Positions 46,205-59,000 of a stretch of 64,000 nucleotides of DNA are shown here, piece by piece. The DNA lies in contig JARUPY010000290.1 in the NCBI GenBank assembly GCA_029817715.1, forward strand, positions 2,480,001-2,544,000. The letters run 5' to 3'. The DNA is from Melastoma dodecandrum. Taxonomy: Eukaryota > Streptophyta > Magnoliopsida > Myrtales > Melastomataceae. How positions within the stretch are numbered: position 1 is the first letter of the stretch; the number at the start of each line of letters is the position of its first letter. A program made the position numbers and the translations under genes. The notes under the pieces were generated by a model. It was not told where the DNA came from. It saw only the letters and a program-made list of their open reading frames with translations, and ran no database searches.

Positions 46205-46514
46205 AAATTATCAAATATATCCTAAATTTTTTTATTTATTTATTTCAATTTATCCTACATTTAGAAAAAAACCTTCGTGTGTTAAAATGTTATTTCAAAA
46301 TACCTGACCCCTAATGGCGTTCGACTTGGCGTCGTTGTGTACATCAAGATATTTTGAGATATGCATCAATGTTAATTCGAACATCGTTAAGGGTCGGGTC
46401 TAACAGAGGATAATTTTGAGATAATGTATTAACGTTAGGTTGCATGAAAATATTTTTCAAATGTTAGAATAAATCGAAAAAAGTAAGAAAATTTAGGATA
46501 TGTTTGATAATTTA
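46205..46514. mobile_element. Foldback MITE (AAATTATCAAATATATCCTA type)
   Basis: A roughly 310-bp inverted repeat. The left end reads AAATTATCAAATATATCCTA; the right end in reverse reads AAATTATCAAACATATCCTA. The similarity continues inward to the centre near 46360 (ACCTGACCCCTAATGGCGTT vs its diverged partner). Likely a MULE-type non-autonomous element. Target duplication not resolved. Confidence 0.75.
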
Positions 46515-47820
46515 TTCTTTAAAATTCTTGAACTAACATTATAAGTCCCTGGATAAAGCAAGTCGTCACTTTAATTAACAACTGTCGCTACTTCTTAAAA
46601 TAAAGTAGTTAATTCAATTAGCGATTTTTATGATGTTTCTATAAAATATCAATTCTAGTAGCGAGTTAAATCTAGTAAAAAAAAAAGAAGTCGTTACTAG
46701 TGACTTCTTTTTAACATAACATAAAAGCAACCTTTAGGGTTTTCATTTCCGCTTTTGTATGTCAGTTTCTTTTGCCAAAAAAATGTCTAGTAAATGTTTA
46801 AGGTTTTTCCTTACATTTTTATTTTTCCTTTTATTTTAACTAGAAGAAAGTCGCTACTTGTCGATATTTGAAGTAGCTATGCGTCGCTACCTGAAATACC
46901 GACTTCGTTCTTAGAATAAAAAAACAACCCTTAGGTTTTTTCCCTTCTTTTGTTTGTCCCCCTTATTTCAGTCAGAAGAAAGTCGTTAGTTGAAGTATCA
47001 ACTTATTTCTATCCACAACACTTATGAAGTGACATGGTACTCAACGTAATGATTTTTTTAGAAAAGTTTATATTTAAAGTCATTATTTTGAGTAACGACT
47101 TTCCATATAATATAAAAATAAAGTATTGTTAAAGTAGTGAATTTTATGTTATTTAATCAACACCGTAAAATCGTTGTAGCGATTTCATCCTAAACAATAT
47201 AAGTCGATAAAGTAACAACTTTTTTATGTACTGAAGTTGCTAGTTCAAGTAAATACTAAAAAGTGGTGGTTTATGGATTTTGAACCTTTTTATCGAATTT
47301 GACATTTAAAATTAACCGAACCAACATTTCTCTATTTTCATCACACGACGACTTAATGTAAATCATCTTCTCGGTTTTTAAACCAAATACTGCAACATAG
47401 TAGAAATGTCAATAGGCTAGGACCCGCTCCTCGGCTCGATGCTCAAGTGTTCAAAGATGGCCCACCTATCGCTCAATTCTTAGAGGTCGATGGTGTTTGC
47501 AATAGATGTCGTCCCATTCACGTGCACAAGATTTTGATCTCACAACTCTGCAATCTATGCTCCTTCAACTATTTCCAGAAGTTGATTGTCATGTCTTCTG
47601 CCAACATGTTTGAGATCACACGCACAAGGACGCCAAAGTTAGGTACGAGCGAGATTAATTAAGTATTTTGAGTTGATGTTGTTAATGATGTGATTTCTCA
47701 TATAGAGGGATACGATCCTCATTTGAGGTAGTACATCCAGGTATATCCTGATTTCACTAATGACTTGTTTCGACCAAAGGCATATAAAGTTAGAACTCAT
47801 GTCGATGGTAGTTGGCAATA
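46515..47820. other. AT-rich spacer with repeated GTCGCTACTT-like motifs
   Basis: Imperfect repeats of AGTCGTTACT/GTCGCTACTT occur in both orientations between about 46560 and 47240, suggesting a decayed element. The last 400 bases may be the 5' part of the following retrotransposon. No gene. Confidence 0.4.
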
Positions 47821-47821
47821 G

Positions 47822-50800
47822 GTGAGCAAACAGGGGTCTGATAACTCTAAAAGTAACAAGAGAAGGAAGGAAAGACGCCGCAGGCGTGCGGAGGAAAAAA
47901 GGATGAAGTTGGATCAAGAGGCTAATGATGTATGTCAAGTCAATACGGAAGTACCTGCTGTTGATATAGCACCCCTTAGACTTACGATTCAATTCGATCC
48001 TCCTACTCCTCTGGGTGACGATGAGTTCAATGACTCGAATTATAATCCTATTAAGGATAGTTTCCCGAGTCCGAACGTTGGCCCCGTGGAGTGTAATATG
48101 ATAATGCTTCCTTCATAATTTGCGGATAAAAGAACGAGTCGACAGGATACAGTTAACCCCGAACCTTCGACTTCGCCGGTTGTTCGCTGGCCTGTGGGCT
48201 TTCCTGTTCACTGGTTTTCGAAACCCATTGCTTCGATGCAATATCATATACATTCCTTATATATTGAGGCAGATTTCAATGACATTAAAAGTGGGGTGCT
48301 TGGTTATGAATGTTGCCTTTATTTGTCATCGATGTTGCAACTACTTTTAATGCTTTGTTAGGTAGAGATTGCTTGCATAAGGCTGCTGCTATTCCTTCTA
48401 CTCTTCATTGAGAATTAATGCTTTGGTTAGAGTAGGAAGTTGAAGTCATTCCGGCTGAATCGATTCATATTCCCAATATTAGCATAGTTGAAATCTTTAG
48501 AGGATAAGTTGTCGGAACTGTTAAAGATCTCAGCTTGAAGAAGATATATAATCTTGGTGACCCAAATATAGGCCCACTCGGTGAGTCATCTGGGACCTTC
48601 GAGTACCTTGTGTCACATATGGAGGTCCCCCTCACCCTGATGTCAATGCACCCACTGGCTGGGATTCTAACCAAGTCCTTACGGAAGCCGAAGCCGCTGC
48701 CCAAGCTCGGCGTGAGGAAAAGTTGGTAGAAAGTCTTCAGGCAATAAAAACAGCGCTTGGGCTCGATGATGATGAGGGGGAACGCTGATGGTGTAGAAGG
48801 AAATGAAGTTACTAACTCGGATGTGGAGTCTGACAAACTCCTCCGGGAGGAAAGCGATGCTTAACAACGAGGAGGAAGACGTAGTCGTCGATGTCATGGA
48901 GCGACTACGAGTGTATAGACTAATAAGACCTAAGGTTAGTCTAGGGTTGTGTTTAGATGCAAGTTCGCTGGACGTTGATAATCTCGACCAACGTGCTGAA
49001 GAGGATGAGTCGAACCTTGGTTTGAAATCGTGTAAGGGTTTGACTAGTGTTGTAATTCATCCGATGCTGAATAAAACAACGTATTGTTTCAATCTGATTT
49101 GGGTTCTTCTGAAGATCGACAGTCATTAATGATGTCGTGCGATGCTCTTAAGACGGTGAACTTAGGAACATAACAAGTTCCTCGACCAATCTTTATTAGC
49201 AGCGAGATCGATGAAAAACTATTCCATTCAATCTTGCAGACCTCACAAGAATTAGAAGATTGTTTTGTTTGGGATTATATTGAAATGTTGGGGTTAGATC
49301 AGAGTTTGATGGAGCATAAACTTCCAATAAAACCCGATGTAAAACCAGTCAAACAAGCACTGGGACGTATCCCAGCTCAATATCGTCAAAATGTATATGT
49401 CGAAGTAAAGAAGCTCTTCGATGCAGGGTATATTCGAACTTTGGGATATACTAATTGAATATCATCGATTATTCATGTGAAGAAGAAAAATGGTAAAGTA
49501 AGAGTATGCATCGACTTCAAATATTTGAATAAGGCAACGCCTAAGGATGAATATCCTATGCCGATTGTCGATGAGTTAATCGACAAAACTTCTGGTCATC
49601 CAATCACGTCCTTTATGAATGGGTACTCTGGTTATAACCAAATTTTCATCGCAGAAGAAGATATTTACAAAATTGCGTTATGTTGTCCTTTTGGAATTTT
49701 CGAATGGGTAGTCATGCCATTCGTATTGAAAAACGCTGGGACAACATGCCAAAGAGTAGTGAATCTTATTTTCGATTCTTTTATTGGGAAAACTGTAGAA
49801 GCATATATTGACGATATTGTTGTCAAGTCAATGTCAGATGATTGTCACATCGATGATTTATAAAAAGCTTTCTTTCACACGAGAAAACATAAACTTAAGT
49901 TGAACCCCCTCAAATGTGTGTTCGGCGTTCGATTAGGGCAATTCCTTGGGTTTTTAGTATATGAAAAGGGGATTGAGATTGATACCGGAAAGATTAAAGC
50001 TTTTCAGGATCTTTGCCCTCCTTCAACGAAGAACCAACTACAAGGTTTCTTAGGTCGAATAAATTATCTAACACGTTTCATTGGCAATATTGCTAGAAAG
50101 ACAAAAGTTTTTTCCACTTTATTGCAAGGTAAGGCTGATTTCGTCTGGACAAAAGATCATCAGAATGCCTTCGAAACAATCAAAGCTTATTTTACCAATC
50201 CTCCAGTATTGGTGTCTCCTCAAGTTGGACAAACTTTAATTTTATATGTTGCTGCTGGAGAATGAGTCATAGGGTCGTTGTTGGCCCAGGAGGATGAGAA
50301 TCACAAAGAACGCGTTGTGTGCTACATGTCCTGTATTTTGACTCCAATCGAGATTAAATATTCGAATAATGAGAAATTATGCCTTTCGGTATTTTACTCT
50401 ATACTGAAAATATGACATTACATCGGGAATAGCACTGTCTACATAGTCTCTAAGACTCCCATATGGAAAACATTCTTCGATAGCCCATTGCTTACTGGTC
50501 GATTAAGCAAATGGAGTCTTCTTCTTTCTCCGTTTGATTTGCAGTATCGACCTTAGACAGCGGTCAAAGGGCAAGTGTTGGCAGATTTCCTTATTAACTA
50601 TAGAAAAAGTTTAGATTTTCCACCAGAAAAGGATAAATATTAGGAAGCATGATTTGATGGTTCTGCATCGACATATGGATATGGTGTTAGTATATACATT
50701 GTGTCTCCTTTGACAGTTCACATAAGTTAGCTTATAAATTAGATAGTGAATTTACAAATAACTCGATTGAGTATGAAGCTGTCATTTTGGCTTTACGTAC

Positions 50801-52377
50801 TTTGATCAATCTAAAGGCTCATTGTTGTACAATTTATGGAGATTCACAATTAGCGATTAACCATGTTAACCATGTTAACATGTGTACCTTCGAGCATATG
50901 CAACAGTATTTAGATAGAGTGCATGAATTAATCCCACTATTTAAAGTGGTCAAGTTCAAGCACATACCTCGGAAGGACAACGTTGTAGCCAATGAATTGC
51001 AACATGCGTCTGGTTTCCGGCATAGCTTGCAATTGTTCCAAGAATTACGAGGAGACATTCAATATGTTTCCTCTATTCTACATGATGTTGTTGAATTAGT
51101 GCATGCTATTAATGTATTTACCTCCAAACATGATTGGAGAATGTCCTTTGTCGACTTCATCTCCAATCCTGGAAAGGGGACAACCCGCCAACTAAAATTG
51201 TCGGCAAGTTTCTACGCTTTGATCGATGATGTTATGTATCGAAAACAAAACGATAGCGTTTTACTAAGATGCGTCGATATGTAAGAAGCAATTTCAGTAA
51301 TGTTGGAAACGCATGAGAGACTATGTGGCTTACACCTGTTAGGACCAAACATGTGTTGATCTATCAGAAGACATGATTTTTTCTGGCCATCGATGATGAA
51401 GGACTGCATCGACATGGCTCGAGGGTGTGAAAAATGCCAGAGGCATGGTCCAGTCTCTCATGTACCAGCCGCATTATTACATCCAGTTATAAAACCATGG
51501 TCTTTTAGGTCTTGCGCTATGGATATGATTGGAGAAATAAAACCAAGTGCGACGAAGGGTGACGCTTACATATTAGTCGCGACAAACAATTACTAAATGG
51601 GTCGAGGCTAAAGCATATAAGAATGTTACTCAAGCTGAGGTGGTCGATTTTTTGAAAAAAGACATTATATATCGATTTGGTATCCCTCAAAATATTGTCG
51701 TTGATAACACAATAGTTTTTAACGGCACTGTAATTAAAGACTTTGCTCAGGAGTTTGGGTTCACAATAACTAACTCTTCTCCTTATTATGTATAGTCAAA
51801 TGGGCAAGCTGAATCGACTAATAAAATTACAAAGAATGACATTCAGAAGATGATCGATAGTAACCCTCGACAATGGCATACTTTGCTTTTAGATACATTG
51901 TGGGTTCTAAGGGTTACAAAATGCAAAAGTATTGATCAATTTCCTTACAGCCTAATGTATGGGCATGACGCAATACTATCTATTGAGACTCGTTACAAGT
52001 CTGTTTTGGTCCAAATGCATGAAAATAAAGATGTTCTTGACTACGATGAAGCCATATATTTGGAAATCGAAGAACTGGAATCTAGACACTTCGAGGCTTT
52101 GAATCGAATTCAAGTTCGAAAAGAATGAGTCGCTAGAAACTATAACAAACGAGTTACCGTGAAGTCTTTTGTCCAAGGCGATTTAGTCTGGAAAATGATT
52201 CTCCCAGTTAGAAAGAAAGACTATTTCCTTAGGAAATGGTCTCCTACCTGGGAAGGTCCATTTCGAGTCGATGAAGTATATTCAAAGAACGCTTATCACT
52301 TGTCCAACTTGATCGACGAACGTCATGCTTCGAAAGTAAACGAGAAATATCTTAAGAAATATATACGCACGTTATGA
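47822..52377 (+). pseudogene. Tat-lineage Ty3-gypsy polyprotein, decayed
   Basis: Degenerate gag-pol remnant with many stops. Recognisable in order: a basic stretch at 47840-47920; sequence before RT; reverse transcriptase about 49300-50000 with KKNGKVRVCIDFKYLNKATP, PMPIVDELID and the catalytic YIDD; the FLGFLVYEKGIEID segment; first RNase H after 50265, badly decayed; a second, plant-type RNase H around 50640-51010 (FDGSAS, YEAVILAL, GDSQLAINHV); then integrase about 51390-52130 with MDMIG, VVDN and AESTNK, and a C-terminal segment LVWKMILPV. A second RNase H between the first and the integrase marks the Tat clade (Ogre/Retand/Grande relatives). No intact LTR pair was found, so the 5' part is lost. 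Confidence 0.88.
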
Positions 52378-54060
52378 CAATCATATTTGAAGGGAATCCA
52401 AACTAGGTGCCCTGAATTGTGTCCGTTATTGTTAGGGTCTGTCGTACATGACTAATCCAATGCGGCAAAGTCGATATTGTATTACATACTAATACAAGTT
52501 TAATCGACAATAACATGTAAAACTTATTACACCGTCATAGCCTAAAACACAACTTGATTTTCGATTGTCCAGGACTGTAGTGGACACGAAGGTCAACTGT
52601 CACAACTATTGTTGTGATCGTTGTGACAATATTGGATTCTTCTCCTTTGCTGGCACTTCTCGGGTAGGCTCTGTCGCGCTGTATCCTGGAGTTCCCCTTG
52701 GTTCCCCGACTGCTGTACTCGTCCTTCTGAAGAGCACCACCACATTCTCCTCTACCTGAGCGAGATAGATGAGACTTCTTGAAACTTGGAAGTTTCCAGC
52801 TACCCCAAGTGGAGGCAAGAGAAGAAATGCAAGAAATCCCTTTCATAAGGTTGTTGTACTTAGGCTTTAAAGGGATTAAAGGTTGTGAACTTAGGCTTTG
52901 GTTTTGAGAGAGGTGGTTTTCAAGGAAAACGCTTCTCAGCGAGACATGATGAATGGAACCAGCAGGGAAAATGAAGAAGATGAAGTTTTGTCTTCTGAAA
53001 GACCTATTTATAGGCTGAAAATTAAATGCAGAAATTAATTTTCAGGATTTGAAAAATCTTAACTGTCCGATTTGCTGTAGTGAGATTCTTGGAATCTTAA
53101 CACCTTTATTGACTGCTACATGACCTGATACATATCAAACTTATCACCTCGTGAAACGGGGTAGTTTTGGAAAGATACGATTACTATTAATGCCACGCAA
53201 TTAATTGATTGAAAAAAATAGTCAAGAAGGCAACAGATAATAAGTTTTGGTGCAAAATAGGCAAGGATTGATACAAGTCTAGGCACACAAAATCAAAGGC
53301 TATATCTGTTTTTGGGATCAGCTGTCAGGTCGAAGGAGGAGATTCGGCGTTCGATCCTGATGATGTTGGAGAAACCACCTCGCCATTGGACACGTCTGTC
53401 ATCAAGCCCAGGGGATACGAAGGATCCGGGTACTCGGAAATGGCCTTGAAGTGTAGTCCTTCGCCGCCGAGAGGAGTAGAGTTGACGTAAACACGAGACA
53501 TGGCGATTTTAGGGTTTCGGGGGTTTCCTTGGCTTGGAGGAGAAGTTTGAGGAAGATGAAACGTACAGTTCCTGAAAAAGGAGGGCGAACTTAAAATCCC
53601 TACAGTTGAAACAATTCCTTGAAGAAGGTGACACGTGTCAGTCGAGGGAGGCTTATTGTTTACACAGTAAAGCCAGTTTGAGCTTCAATGATGGCAAGAT
53701 CCATCATCACTTATATGGATCCATTCGAAGCAGCATTTGGTCGAAGTTCGAGCATGTCGAAGTACGGATAAAATCGAGATTCAGTCGGAGGAAATGACGG
53801 TCGAAGAAAGATTCCGAGCTAAAGTTTCAAGACTTAGCCAATTTTCGGTCGAAACTTCATCAAGACTTGGTCGAATAGACAGTGTGCAGTTAGTCCCAAT
53901 AAAGCATGTACAAAGTGTGTCTAGTAGTTATGTTAGCGGTTACGATTATCGGTTTTATTAACAGATATTGTCTGTATAGGATTGAATGTTAGTGTAAATA
54001 TGCGGTCAATCTTCTGTAATAAATACACGATAATCATTCAAAGAACCCAGAAGGATGTTT
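52378..54060. other. 3' region of the Tat element with antisense frames
   Basis: No host gene. Two minus-strand frames, 52535-52846 and 53325-53501, lie between the end of pol and the repeat pair at 54 kb. Some Tat elements (Retand, Grande) carry an extra antisense gene in just this place, so these may be its remnants. Part of the stretch is probably the degraded 3' LTR. Confidence 0.45.
53325..53501 (-). CDS. Short antisense ORF in the Tat 3' region
   Basis: 58-residue frame starting MSRVYVNSTPLGGEG and rich in Ser and Pro, with a stop at 53325-53327. No known domain. Its position and strand fit the antisense gene described in some Tat-lineage retrotransposons, but similarity to those proteins cannot be checked here. 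It may be non-coding. Confidence 0.3.
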   Translation of the reverse strand: MSRVYVNSTPLGGEGLHFKAISEYPDPSYPLGLMTDVSNGEVVSPTSSGSNAESPPST

Positions 54061-54293
54061 GGTTATCTTCTTATACTCTGTTTTCAAGAAATGGAAGTAA
54101 ATGTTCGTATTCATGTGCTATTGTTATTGTTCTTTATATTACTATCTGTTTAAAGTCTTGGCGACCTCATTTCTTTAACTCGGTCTTAGTCTCCGTTATA
54201 CCGCGACGTGTTTTATCCGCAAACGGATAGAGAGATGAACACGGCGAAGCACTTGCCGATTTTGAAAAGTTTTTTCAAAATTTATCCGGCCTA
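54061..54293 (+). repeat. Tandem repeat copy A (retroelement LTR/primer-site-like)
   Basis: About 230 bp, repeated at 54314-54540. Shared landmarks: CTGTTTTC-AGAAATGGAAGTAA, TGTTCTTTAT, GTCTTGGCGACC/T, CGTTATAxCGCGACxT, and the 3' block GCCGATTTTGAAAAGTTTTT followed by TCAAAATTTATCCGGCCTA. TGGCGACC at 54159 resembles a Tat-type primer site. Confidence 0.85.
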
Positions 54294-54313
54294 ATGTTAG
54301 GTCCGAAGAACTG

Positions 54314-54540
54314 CTTGATTGTCACCCTGTATTCTGTTTTCCAGAAATGGAAGTAAGTGTTCGTGTTCATCTGCTCTCGTTCTTGTTCTTTATTGCATGT
54401 TTAATGTCTTGGCGACTACGTTTTTTTAACTTAGTATTAGTCTTCGTTATATCGCGACATATTTTGTTCGCAGACAGAAAAATAAACATGGTTAAGCACT
54501 CGCCGATTTTGAAAAGTTTTTTCAAAATTTATCCGGCCTA
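54314..54540 (+). repeat. Tandem repeat copy B
   Basis: Second copy of the unit at 54061-54293, with about 20 bp between. It ends 152 bp before the start codon of the PORR gene. The last 30 bases are identical in both copies and contain a small hairpin (TTTTGAAAAGTTTTTTCAAAA). Confidence 0.85.
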
Positions 54541-54660
54541 AACCGTCTTTTAAAAAACCAACTTACTATTAGCGTATTTTAGAATCCTCTTGGACATTAC
54601 GACATGCAAAAGGGATGCTTTCTTGTTAACGGTCACGAATTGCTGGGGCGCCCCGAGCAA

Positions 54661-54676
54661 AACCCTAAACCCTAGA
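54661..54676 (+). promoter_or_regulatory. Telo-box (AAACCCTA) pair
   Basis: Overlapping AAACCCTAAACCCTAG about 20 bp upstream of the PORR ATG. Telo-boxes are frequent in promoters and leaders of plant ribosomal, translation and organelle-biogenesis genes. Confidence 0.7.
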
Positions 54677-54692
54677 AATCGGCTATATCACC

Positions 54693-56090
54693 ATGAGGGC
54701 TCTGCTCGACCGTCTCGTGAATCTCCGGCGGATCGAATCCGTGGCATCATCTCGTCTCCCGCCTTCCGCGGCCGAATTTGCTAGGTTCATGTCGCAGTCC
54801 ACGTCGATCCCAAGAAAGCTTCAGCGAGTCCGCGACCATGGATACGACAACTACATGGAGGTCGAGAAGAAGACCCGGAAGGTCCTAAAGTTCCAGTCCC
54901 TGATTCTAGCCCACCAGGGCGGTACCCTGCCCGTCTCCCGCCTCGACTCGCTCGCCCGCAGGCTTGGGTTCAAGCAGCACGAGCCCTGCCGATTCCTCCT
55001 GAAGTTTCCTCACGTATTTGATATTTATGAGCACCCCGTGCAGCGTATCCTCTACTGTAGGCTTACGAGGAAAGCTATCCAGCAGATTGAGATGGAGAAG
55101 GAGGCTGTTCTGGCGCAGGTGCCCGATGCGGTCACCCGGTTGCGGAAGCTACTAATGATGTCAAACACCGGCAGGCTGAGGTTGGAGCATGTTAGGATTG
55201 CACGGGCGGAGTTCGGTTTGCCGGATGATTTCGAGTACTCGGTGGTATTGAAGCATCCGGAGTACTTTATGTTGTTCGATGGTAAGGACAGTCGGAGCAA
55301 GTATATTGAGATTGTTAGCCGAGATCCTGGCTTGGCGGTCTGTGCTATCGATAAAGTCAGGGAGAGGGAATACAGGGAAAGGGGCTGTAATGAAGAGGAT
55401 GTTCGTTTTGCGTTTCTGGTAAACTTCCCCCCTGGATTTAAGATAGGTAAATATTACAGGATTGCTGTTTGGAAGTGGCAGCGGATCCCGTATTGGTCGC
55501 CTTATGAAGATGTTTCAGGATATGACTTGCGATCGCTGGAGGCACAGAAGAGAATGGAGAAAAGGGCAATCGCCACGATCCATGAGATGCTATCGTTGAC
55601 TGTGGAGAAGAAGATAACGCTGGAGAGGATTGCACATTTTAGGCTGGCAATGGATCTGCCAAAGAAGCTGAAAGAGTTCTTGTCACAGTTTCAAGGCATC
55701 TTCTACATATCTACGCGGGGGAACCAAGGGAAGTTGCATACGGTGTTTCTTCGGGAGGCATACAGGAGAGGAGAGTTGATTGAACCTAATGATTTATACT
55801 TGGCTAGAAGAAAATTGGCAGAGTTGGTATTGCTAAGCCCAAGGACGGTGAAGATGGACGAGGGACTTGTTCATTACAGGAGACATGAGGATGAAGTGTC
55901 TAGGCAACTTGAAAGAGATTATGTTGATCGGGACAATGAAGATTCAGAGGACAGGATCTGTCAGGAAAATGATTGTGAACATCTTGAATCACCGGATGGA
56001 ATCACTCATTGTCAAGCTGATATTGAGGATTCTAGCGATATGGACGACTCAGATGATGAACCTGTTGAACCATTGATCAAGAAGTCATGA
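54693..56090 (+). CDS. PORR-domain organelle RNA-binding protein (WTF1-related)
   Basis: 465-residue intronless protein of the plant organelle RNA recognition family (PORR, formerly DUF860), which binds organellar RNA and supports group II intron splicing; relatives include maize WTF1 and Arabidopsis WTF9 and RPD1. The N-terminus is arginine/serine-rich without acidic residues in its first ten positions, a mitochondrial-type transit peptide. The PORR domain covers about 50-385, with the repeated signature KVLKFQSLILAHQGGTLPVS, ARRLGFKQHEPCRFLLKFPH and LRLEHVRIARAEFGLPDDF. The acidic tail from about 400 is low-complexity. The ATG is the first in frame after the telo-box leader. Target RNA and exact ortholog cannot be set; mitochondria likely. 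Confidence 0.92.
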   Translation: MRALLDRLVNLRRIESVASSRLPPSAAEFARFMSQSTSIPRKLQRVRDHGYDNYMEVEKKTRKVLKFQSLILAHQGGTLPVSRLDSLARRLGFKQHEPCRFLLKFPHVFDIYEHPVQRILYCRLTRKAIQQIEMEKEAVLAQVPDAVTRLRKLLMMSNTGRLRLEHVRIARAEFGLPDDFEYSVVLKHPEYFMLFDGKDSRSKYIEIVSRDPGLAVCAIDKVREREYRERGCNEEDVRFAFLVNFPPGFKIGKYYRIAVWKWQRIPYWSPYEDVSGYDLRSLEAQKRMEKRAIATIHEMLSLTVEKKITLERIAHFRLAMDLPKKLKEFLSQFQGIFYISTRGNQGKLHTVFLREAYRRGELIEPNDLYLARRKLAELVLLSPRTVKMDEGLVHYRRHEDEVSRQLERDYVDRDNEDSEDRICQENDCEHLESPDGITHCQADIEDSSDMDDSDDEPVEPLIKKS

Positions 56091-59000
56091 TTTAATGGTC
56101 ATGGATTATCATTATTAATTTTTTGAGGGGTCGATGTCACTTGTATAGAGCTTCTCTTGCCTATAGTTTTGTGGGTCAATCTTTGAAAGACCCACTAGTG
56201 GTTGGCAAGATCTGGAGAAGTCGAGGAATTTATCTTATAATGCCCAGGCATGTCATATCCGAAAATTGTTCATTTGTTCTCATCTTTTCTACTATTCATA
56301 GAAGGCTGCCACATCCATAAATTTGATGTGGCTCTGGAGAACTTTTGTGGTCAATAGCACTAGGATATCCAGATTTGAAAAGACACTATCATTTGAAAAA
56401 TGCCATCCAGATGGAGTAGTGTTCTGGTGATTTCAGATGTTCATATATTGTTAAGGCCTGTTTTTATGGTATTCTGTTGCTCCAGGAAAATTGGGAGTCC
56501 ATACTGGTTGATGATAGACCATGACTTTTATTTCTGAAACAGATCAAATGAGCCAATGTTGATCCATTCCATCATGGTTTCTTTTCTGTGCAGAAGAAGT
56601 TATAACCTTCTGAAGCTTTAATTTGTGGCCAAGTGTAAAAGGGAACTATGACTGATATTGTTTTATAAGGTAGGCAACTATCTTCAAGCATGTTTGCCAT
56701 TAGGTGAAGTTTCTCTCCACATAAATTGCTACCCTCATACAATCATGTAAGTAGTATGGCTGCAACATTTCACGTTTAGATAGGAGTTGCTTCAGCAGCC
56801 TCACAGAGTATTAACCTTTAACCTCCTGTAGGTGAGCAACATTACATATTGTGCTCTTACATCCAAACCACTTAGATCAGCCTTCACATCTGTTTCGTGC
56901 TTTTAAGTTGTTGTCATTGTTCCATCATAATGCTGACATTTGTGATCTGGGAGAAGTTTGGTGAGGAGTGTCTGATTTTAAGAACATTTTTCTTCTACAC
57001 CCATGCCTGAAACATTTCTCTTGCGATTATGGAACCCTTGTCTAGTTAAATCCAATAAATGGCTTAATTTATCTAGTGTTTATTTTAAAACAAGTATTAT
57101 CTTCTGTAGTTATTTTGGGCAGAGCAGTTGACTTTTATACTTCTATCAATAAGTTCTTGATTATAAATTCATAGGGGGACACGAGTCTCTTGTTGGGTTG
57201 TTTTCCTTTTTAGGAGCAATAATTAGATCGTTGGACTTCAATTATGAATTGTATGTTGATTTTTTCTCAGGGAAGAATAGTATACCTTTCTTAATTTTCT
57301 CCTTGCTGCTTTCAAGGAAAGGAATTAGATGATGAGAGAGCAGTGAACGTGATACTGGCTTTTGTCAACATATGATGTGGGCGCTACCTTGTTTAAAATC
57401 TTTGGGAAATGTGATTATGAATTGTATGACTTGAATTATGGTGCAGATAAAAAGTTTCTTCCTGGTCCAATATGTTCTGATTTTTATCGATTAAATATGA
57501 ATATCCACGTACAATCTTTAGCTTCCTCCGAAGAAATATGTACATGCCACTATCATAAATTGAGTTGTTTCTAAGATCATTTGCGCTTCATTCCGGTGGT
57601 GACTTTATGATAATTCCATGGTCTATTCCATCTCTTTAGTTCTGTGCTTTATATGCCGTATTTATGATAATTTCACAATGATCTGCACCACATCTGCGAT
57701 ACTGTCTTCAGTTCTTTTGTGATTTAGGGTACATTGAGGAAGATCCTATAAATTGAGTCTATTGCAAGCATTAAAATCATATTATTGGACAAGCAACGAC
57801 TGAATGTTTTACCTTAATTAGTCATTAAAGAAATCACTGAGTTTGTATTTATTTTATAAAGTAATCCCTTAAATCATTTGACAAGTTAATGATTCTTATT
57901 TTCATTCTGAGCGCCAGATTTAAATGCCATTTTTTATTTACATTTTCAATGTATTTCATGGGAATCTCCAATTTGAAAACATGACCCCATCAATTTTCTT
58001 CCATAAAAAAGGTGAAATTACACGGTCTTATTATTAGCAGTTATTGCAATTATACTCTTGATACTTTAATAGTAGTTTATTCTTTGCGATGCCCCAATTT
58101 GCCGTTAGGTGGACAATGTGTCATGGTATCAAGATACGAGTTTGGAAAACTAATATACCTTGTTTTGAGGATGTAATAAAAGATGTGTAATAAGTAATGA
58201 CTTGGAGGAATGTGTGGGCATGTGATTATTATGCATTCAGGAAATCAATCGGTATGGTTTCGTAAGAAGGTGAAAGCGACAAAATTTAATAAATACCAAA
58301 TATTCTTGACATGGGGATTTAATCTCAGATTCTATGTTTCTATAGAATGTTTGACCGCATTATCATGCTTTTCTATAAGAATTGCTCGTCTGTAAATGAT
58401 TAGAAATCCTTTTATGTTTTCATAATTTGGCTATAATATCCAATCTTGACGACTTTTTCTTTATTTGTCAATGTAATTTGCACTCCTTTATATGCAATCC
58501 TTCCTCCGATATACAAATCCGAAATAATCTCTATCAGAAAAACTTGGAGGTAGAGAAGGAGGAAAATCATCTCATAATTTGTACTTGTCATAGCATACAG
58601 TTTTTCAGTTTCGTGTCGTATTGAAATACGGTATACCTTCTTTCCTGTATGGTTACATCGCCATTGCATGCTTTTATCACTTAATATGCGCTGAAAATCT
58701 TTTGTCTCATATGCCAGACCTATTAGTACAGAACTTGAGCATTGTAGTGAGGAGATTCGTTGATATTTATTTGTTTTGTCTCTGCGGTGTATATCTCTTT
58801 CATGGGCTTGTGAAATGCGTTGTATGTGTTCATCTTATAAAGTGATTTTCAGCATATGCCCTGTGGACATGTTTTGTCAAAGAAACAATAGCTCGAATTT
58901 ATTCAGTCACTGTAATATGAAACTATTTGTTTTAGTTTGGAAGAGCAATGGGGTTGGGGTTCTAAAGGCTGCCTGCATTCCCTTACAGTCATGCTATCCA

